Positions 5,499 through 6,864 of a stretch of 6,864 bases of DNA are shown here, piece after piece. The notes under the pieces were generated by a model that saw only the letters and a list, made by a program, of their open reading frames with translations, was not told the DNA's origin and searched no databases. Positions within the stretch are counted from its first letter, which is position 1. Every line of letters begins with the position of its first letter. Where the stretch lies: positions 1 through 6,864 of the forward strand of contig JACUUW010000102.1 of the NCBI GenBank assembly GCA_014859075.1. Reading direction: 5' to 3'. This DNA comes from Desulforudis sp. GTDB taxonomy: Bacteria > Bacillota > Desulfotomaculia > Desulfotomaculales > Desulforudaceae. The position numbers were made by a program, and so were the translations under genes.

Positions 5499-6108
5499 CT
5501 AATTCCTTTTCTGTTCAATTCCATAACGGATCATGTTTAAGAAGCTGTTCCTCTTGTCAAGAAAGTGTTGCCAATACGTTTCATCCAAGTCGCCTTCATC
5601 CGTTAATTCCGATAAATACGTCTTTTCGAAATAATCCAATGTGATCTCAATCAGTTCGAATGCCTGCCCACGGTTCACTCCCTCTCTAAGGGGAACGCTT
5701 TCAAATAACTGTTTCCACCACTTATCCCTGGCGGCACGTAGTGCGCCATACCTTTCTTCAGTATCCGCCTTCAATTCATCCGGTGTCATGAGAAAAGGCT
5801 TCAACCAATATTTTGTAAACTTCGGGATTCTTCTTTAAGTAGTCGAGTTTGATAAGGCTGTATTTTTGTTTAGTCTCAAAGAAATCCTGGTATTCCGGCA
5901 GGGCGTCGACGCCAATTTCCATCCTCGCTTTTTCGAAGCACCGGTCCAAAACGCTGAGATAGAGCTCTTTCTTGCTCCTGAAGATCAGGGCCTTGGAGAT
6001 GCCGGCCGCCTCCGCCAGCATCCCGGTCGAAGTGTTCTTATATCCGTGGCGGGCAAACACAGCCAGACAGGCGTTCAATATTTCTTCTTTCTCGTAAAGC
6101 TGCACCAC
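5499..6108 (-). pseudogene. TetR-family repressor, frameshifted with a lesion in the DNA-binding domain
   Basis: The start is GTG 6108 or, more likely by spacing, GTG 6105 behind AGAAGGGGG. Residues 7-50 form a TetR HTH: EEILNACLAVFARHGYKNTS and LAEAAGISKALIFRSKKELY. Relatives read IFHYF-SKKELY, so three residues at the end of the recognition helix are missing, a 9-base in-frame loss at codons 43-44. The first frame ends at TGA 5778-5776. Dropping one base from the A4 run (plus strand) at 5793-5796 joins VYKILVEAF to LMTPDELKADTEERYG and a normal ligand-binding domain (GQAFELIEITLDYFEKTYL), ending at TAG 5501-5499. The repaired protein would be about 200 residues, typical for the family. It presumably once repressed itself and the exporter genes that follow. 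The operator at 6126-6149 survives. Confidence 0.88.
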
Positions 6109-6123
6109 CCTACCCCCTTCTCA

Positions 6124-6129
6124 ATTATA
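6124..6129 (-). promoter_or_regulatory. -10 element of the tetR-like pseudogene
   Basis: A perfect TATAAT on the minus strand, about 15 bases upstream of the GTG starts. The position 17 bases upstream reads TGCTAT, a poor -35. The element overlaps one half of the palindromic operator, as expected for autorepression. Confidence 0.5.
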
Positions 6130-6149
6130 CTAACCCTGCGGTCAGTATA
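6126..6149. promoter_or_regulatory. Palindromic TetR-type operator in the divergent intergenic region
   Basis: Half-sites TATACTAACC (6126-6135) and GGTCAGTATA (6140-6149) are inverted repeats matching at 9 of 10 positions around a CTGC centre. Length, symmetry and overlap with the -10 of the minus-strand tetR-like gene fit a TetR-family operator. It lies about 100 bases from the start of the intact TetR gene on the other strand and could still be read by that protein or by another paralogue. Confidence 0.65.
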
Positions 6150-6203
6150 GCATTTGCTGATTCGATTTCTTGATTTTTGCCAGCACGTTTTAAAATTTGT
6201 TTA

Positions 6204-6232
6204 TTGATCTATTTCATAACTTATGTTATGCT
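6204..6232 (+). promoter_or_regulatory. Promoter of the intact TetR gene
   Basis: TTGATC at 6204-6209, a 17-base spacer and TATGCT at 6227-6232. Each hexamer matches consensus at 4 of 6 positions, with ideal spacing in an AT-rich stretch. It sits 22 bases before the ATG. Confidence 0.5.
6215..6230. promoter_or_regulatory. Second palindrome, candidate autoregulatory operator
   Basis: CATAAC and GTTATG are perfect inverted 6-base half-sites around TTAT. They lie between and partly within the promoter hexamers of the intact TetR gene, where a bound repressor would block transcription. The sequence differs from the operator at 6126-6149, so the two divergent regulators would have had separate sites. 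Confidence 0.45.
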
Positions 6233-6254
6233 CGTGGGAAGAGGTGAGGCAATT

Positions 6255-6848
6255 ATGGATGGGTTCCAGCGGCGCAGGGAAAGGAAAAAGGAGAGCATTC
6301 GCCGGGCTGCCCTTGAACTGTATTCTAAGTACGGGGTGCAGAAGGTACGTGTTGCCGAAATCGCTAAGAAGGCAAAGGTGTCCCAGGTAACCATATACAA
6401 CTACTTCGGCGGCAAGAATGAACTGCTGCGTGACGTCATTTCAAGATTGCTGAATGAAAAGCTGCAAGAACACATCGAATTGGTTGAAACTGACCTGCCC
6501 TTCCCCGAGAAGATCGAGAAATTCATCTCGGAAAAAACCAGGGACCTCGCCGCGCTGAATCCGGATTTCCTGAAGTCGATCATGTCGGAGGATCCTGCCA
6601 TCAAAGAGATGGTCGAGGACTTTGCCAAATACAGATTCATTCCCTTAATGCTGAATTTTATTGAAAAGGGCAAAAACGACGGCTATATCAACAAGAGCAT
6701 TTCAACCGAAGCGATTCTGCTTTATATCAATATCTTTAAAGAGGCCAAACGGTCGGATATGCTTCTCGACCAGGAGCAGAATCAGCGCTTGTTCAAAGAG
6801 CTGGCAACACTCTTTTACTATGGTTTGTTGGGAAAACCACGGGAATAG
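6255..6848 (+). CDS. TetR/AcrR-family transcriptional regulator, intact
   Basis: A cytoplasmic DNA-binding repressor of 197 residues, normal for the family. The ATG at 6255 is chosen because GAGGTGAGG lies just upstream at 6241-6249. Extending to the TTG at 6177 would translate through the promoter and palindrome. The N-terminus is basic (RRRERKKESIRRAA, 6-19). Helices 2-3 form the HTH: VAEIAKKAKVSQVTIYNYFG at 33-52, followed by GKNELLRDVI, a complete and canonical DNA-binding motif unlike the damaged one next door. The rest is a variable helical ligand-binding domain ending FKELATLFYYGLLGKPRE. Codon use is more AT-rich than in mqnB-mqnD. It is divergent from the tetR-like pseudogene, and its natural target may lie to the right of the window (only 16 bases follow the stop). 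The ligand cannot be inferred; drug or lipid efflux control is a guess. Confidence 0.93.
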   Translation: MDGFQRRRERKKESIRRAALELYSKYGVQKVRVAEIAKKAKVSQVTIYNYFGGKNELLRDVISRLLNEKLQEHIELVETDLPFPEKIEKFISEKTRDLAALNPDFLKSIMSEDPAIKEMVEDFAKYRFIPLMLNFIEKGKNDGYINKSISTEAILLYINIFKEAKRSDMLLDQEQNQRLFKELATLFYYGLLGKPRE

Positions 6849-6864
6849 AACTGTTCAACCCTAC

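Noticed and set aside
1..6864. CRISPR array, tRNA, rRNA or insertion sequence with transposase
   Set aside because: There are no regularly spaced repeats, no tRNA cloverleaf was recognised, and no transposase or integrase motifs appear in any frame despite the decayed surroundings.

Overview
The window reads as chromosomal DNA of an anaerobic, fairly GC-rich Gram-positive bacterium, most likely a clostridial relative of Pelotomaculum or Desulfotomaculum. This placement is inferred. It rests on strong AGGAGG-type ribosome binding sites, GTG/TTG starts, futalosine-route menaquinone genes, and a secreted serpin joined to a stalk (copper amine oxidase N-terminal-like) domain. No rRNA marker is present to confirm it.

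Layout. 1-753 (minus) is the 5' part of a secreted stalk-domain serpin that runs off the left edge. 754-1154 has no gene but carries copy A of a short dispersed repeat. 1155-1580 (plus) is the wreck of a MntA/HepT toxin-antitoxin pair. It meets, tail to tail, the broken end of a TPR-protein pseudogene (2314-1576, minus). 2315-2674 is non-coding and carries copy B of the repeat. 2983-2675 (minus) is a well-conserved-looking C-terminal gene piece I cannot name. 3067-4625 (plus) is an intact, translationally coupled mqnB-mqnD operon behind a good sigma-A-type promoter. 4626-4840 holds a peroxiredoxin N-terminal stub. 5486-4875 (minus) holds stubs of an MFS drug exporter and an ABC-2 exporter permease. 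6108-5499 (minus) is a frameshifted TetR gene that would have headed that exporter operon. 6109-6254 is a divergent regulatory region with two palindromic operators. 6255-6848 (plus) is an intact second TetR gene.

How it fits together. The clearly functional units are the serpin (as far as seen), mqnB-mqnD (two steps of menaquinone synthesis from futalosine) and the right-hand TetR repressor. Nearly everything between them is decayed: four clear single-base frameshifts, one nonsense codon, one 9-base in-frame loss in a DNA-binding domain, and at least three truncation or deletion junctions. The lost functions are accessory ones: toxin-antitoxin, drug efflux with its repressor, an oxidative-stress enzyme and a TPR protein. 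This looks like a genomic graveyard around a conserved biosynthetic operon.

I see no convincing new multi-gene system. The best leads are the stalk-serpin architecture, the near-perfect operator left in front of the dead tetR, and the dispersed repeat. If the assembly is error-prone, some single-base frameshifts could be sequencing errors, but the truncations and deletion junctions could not.
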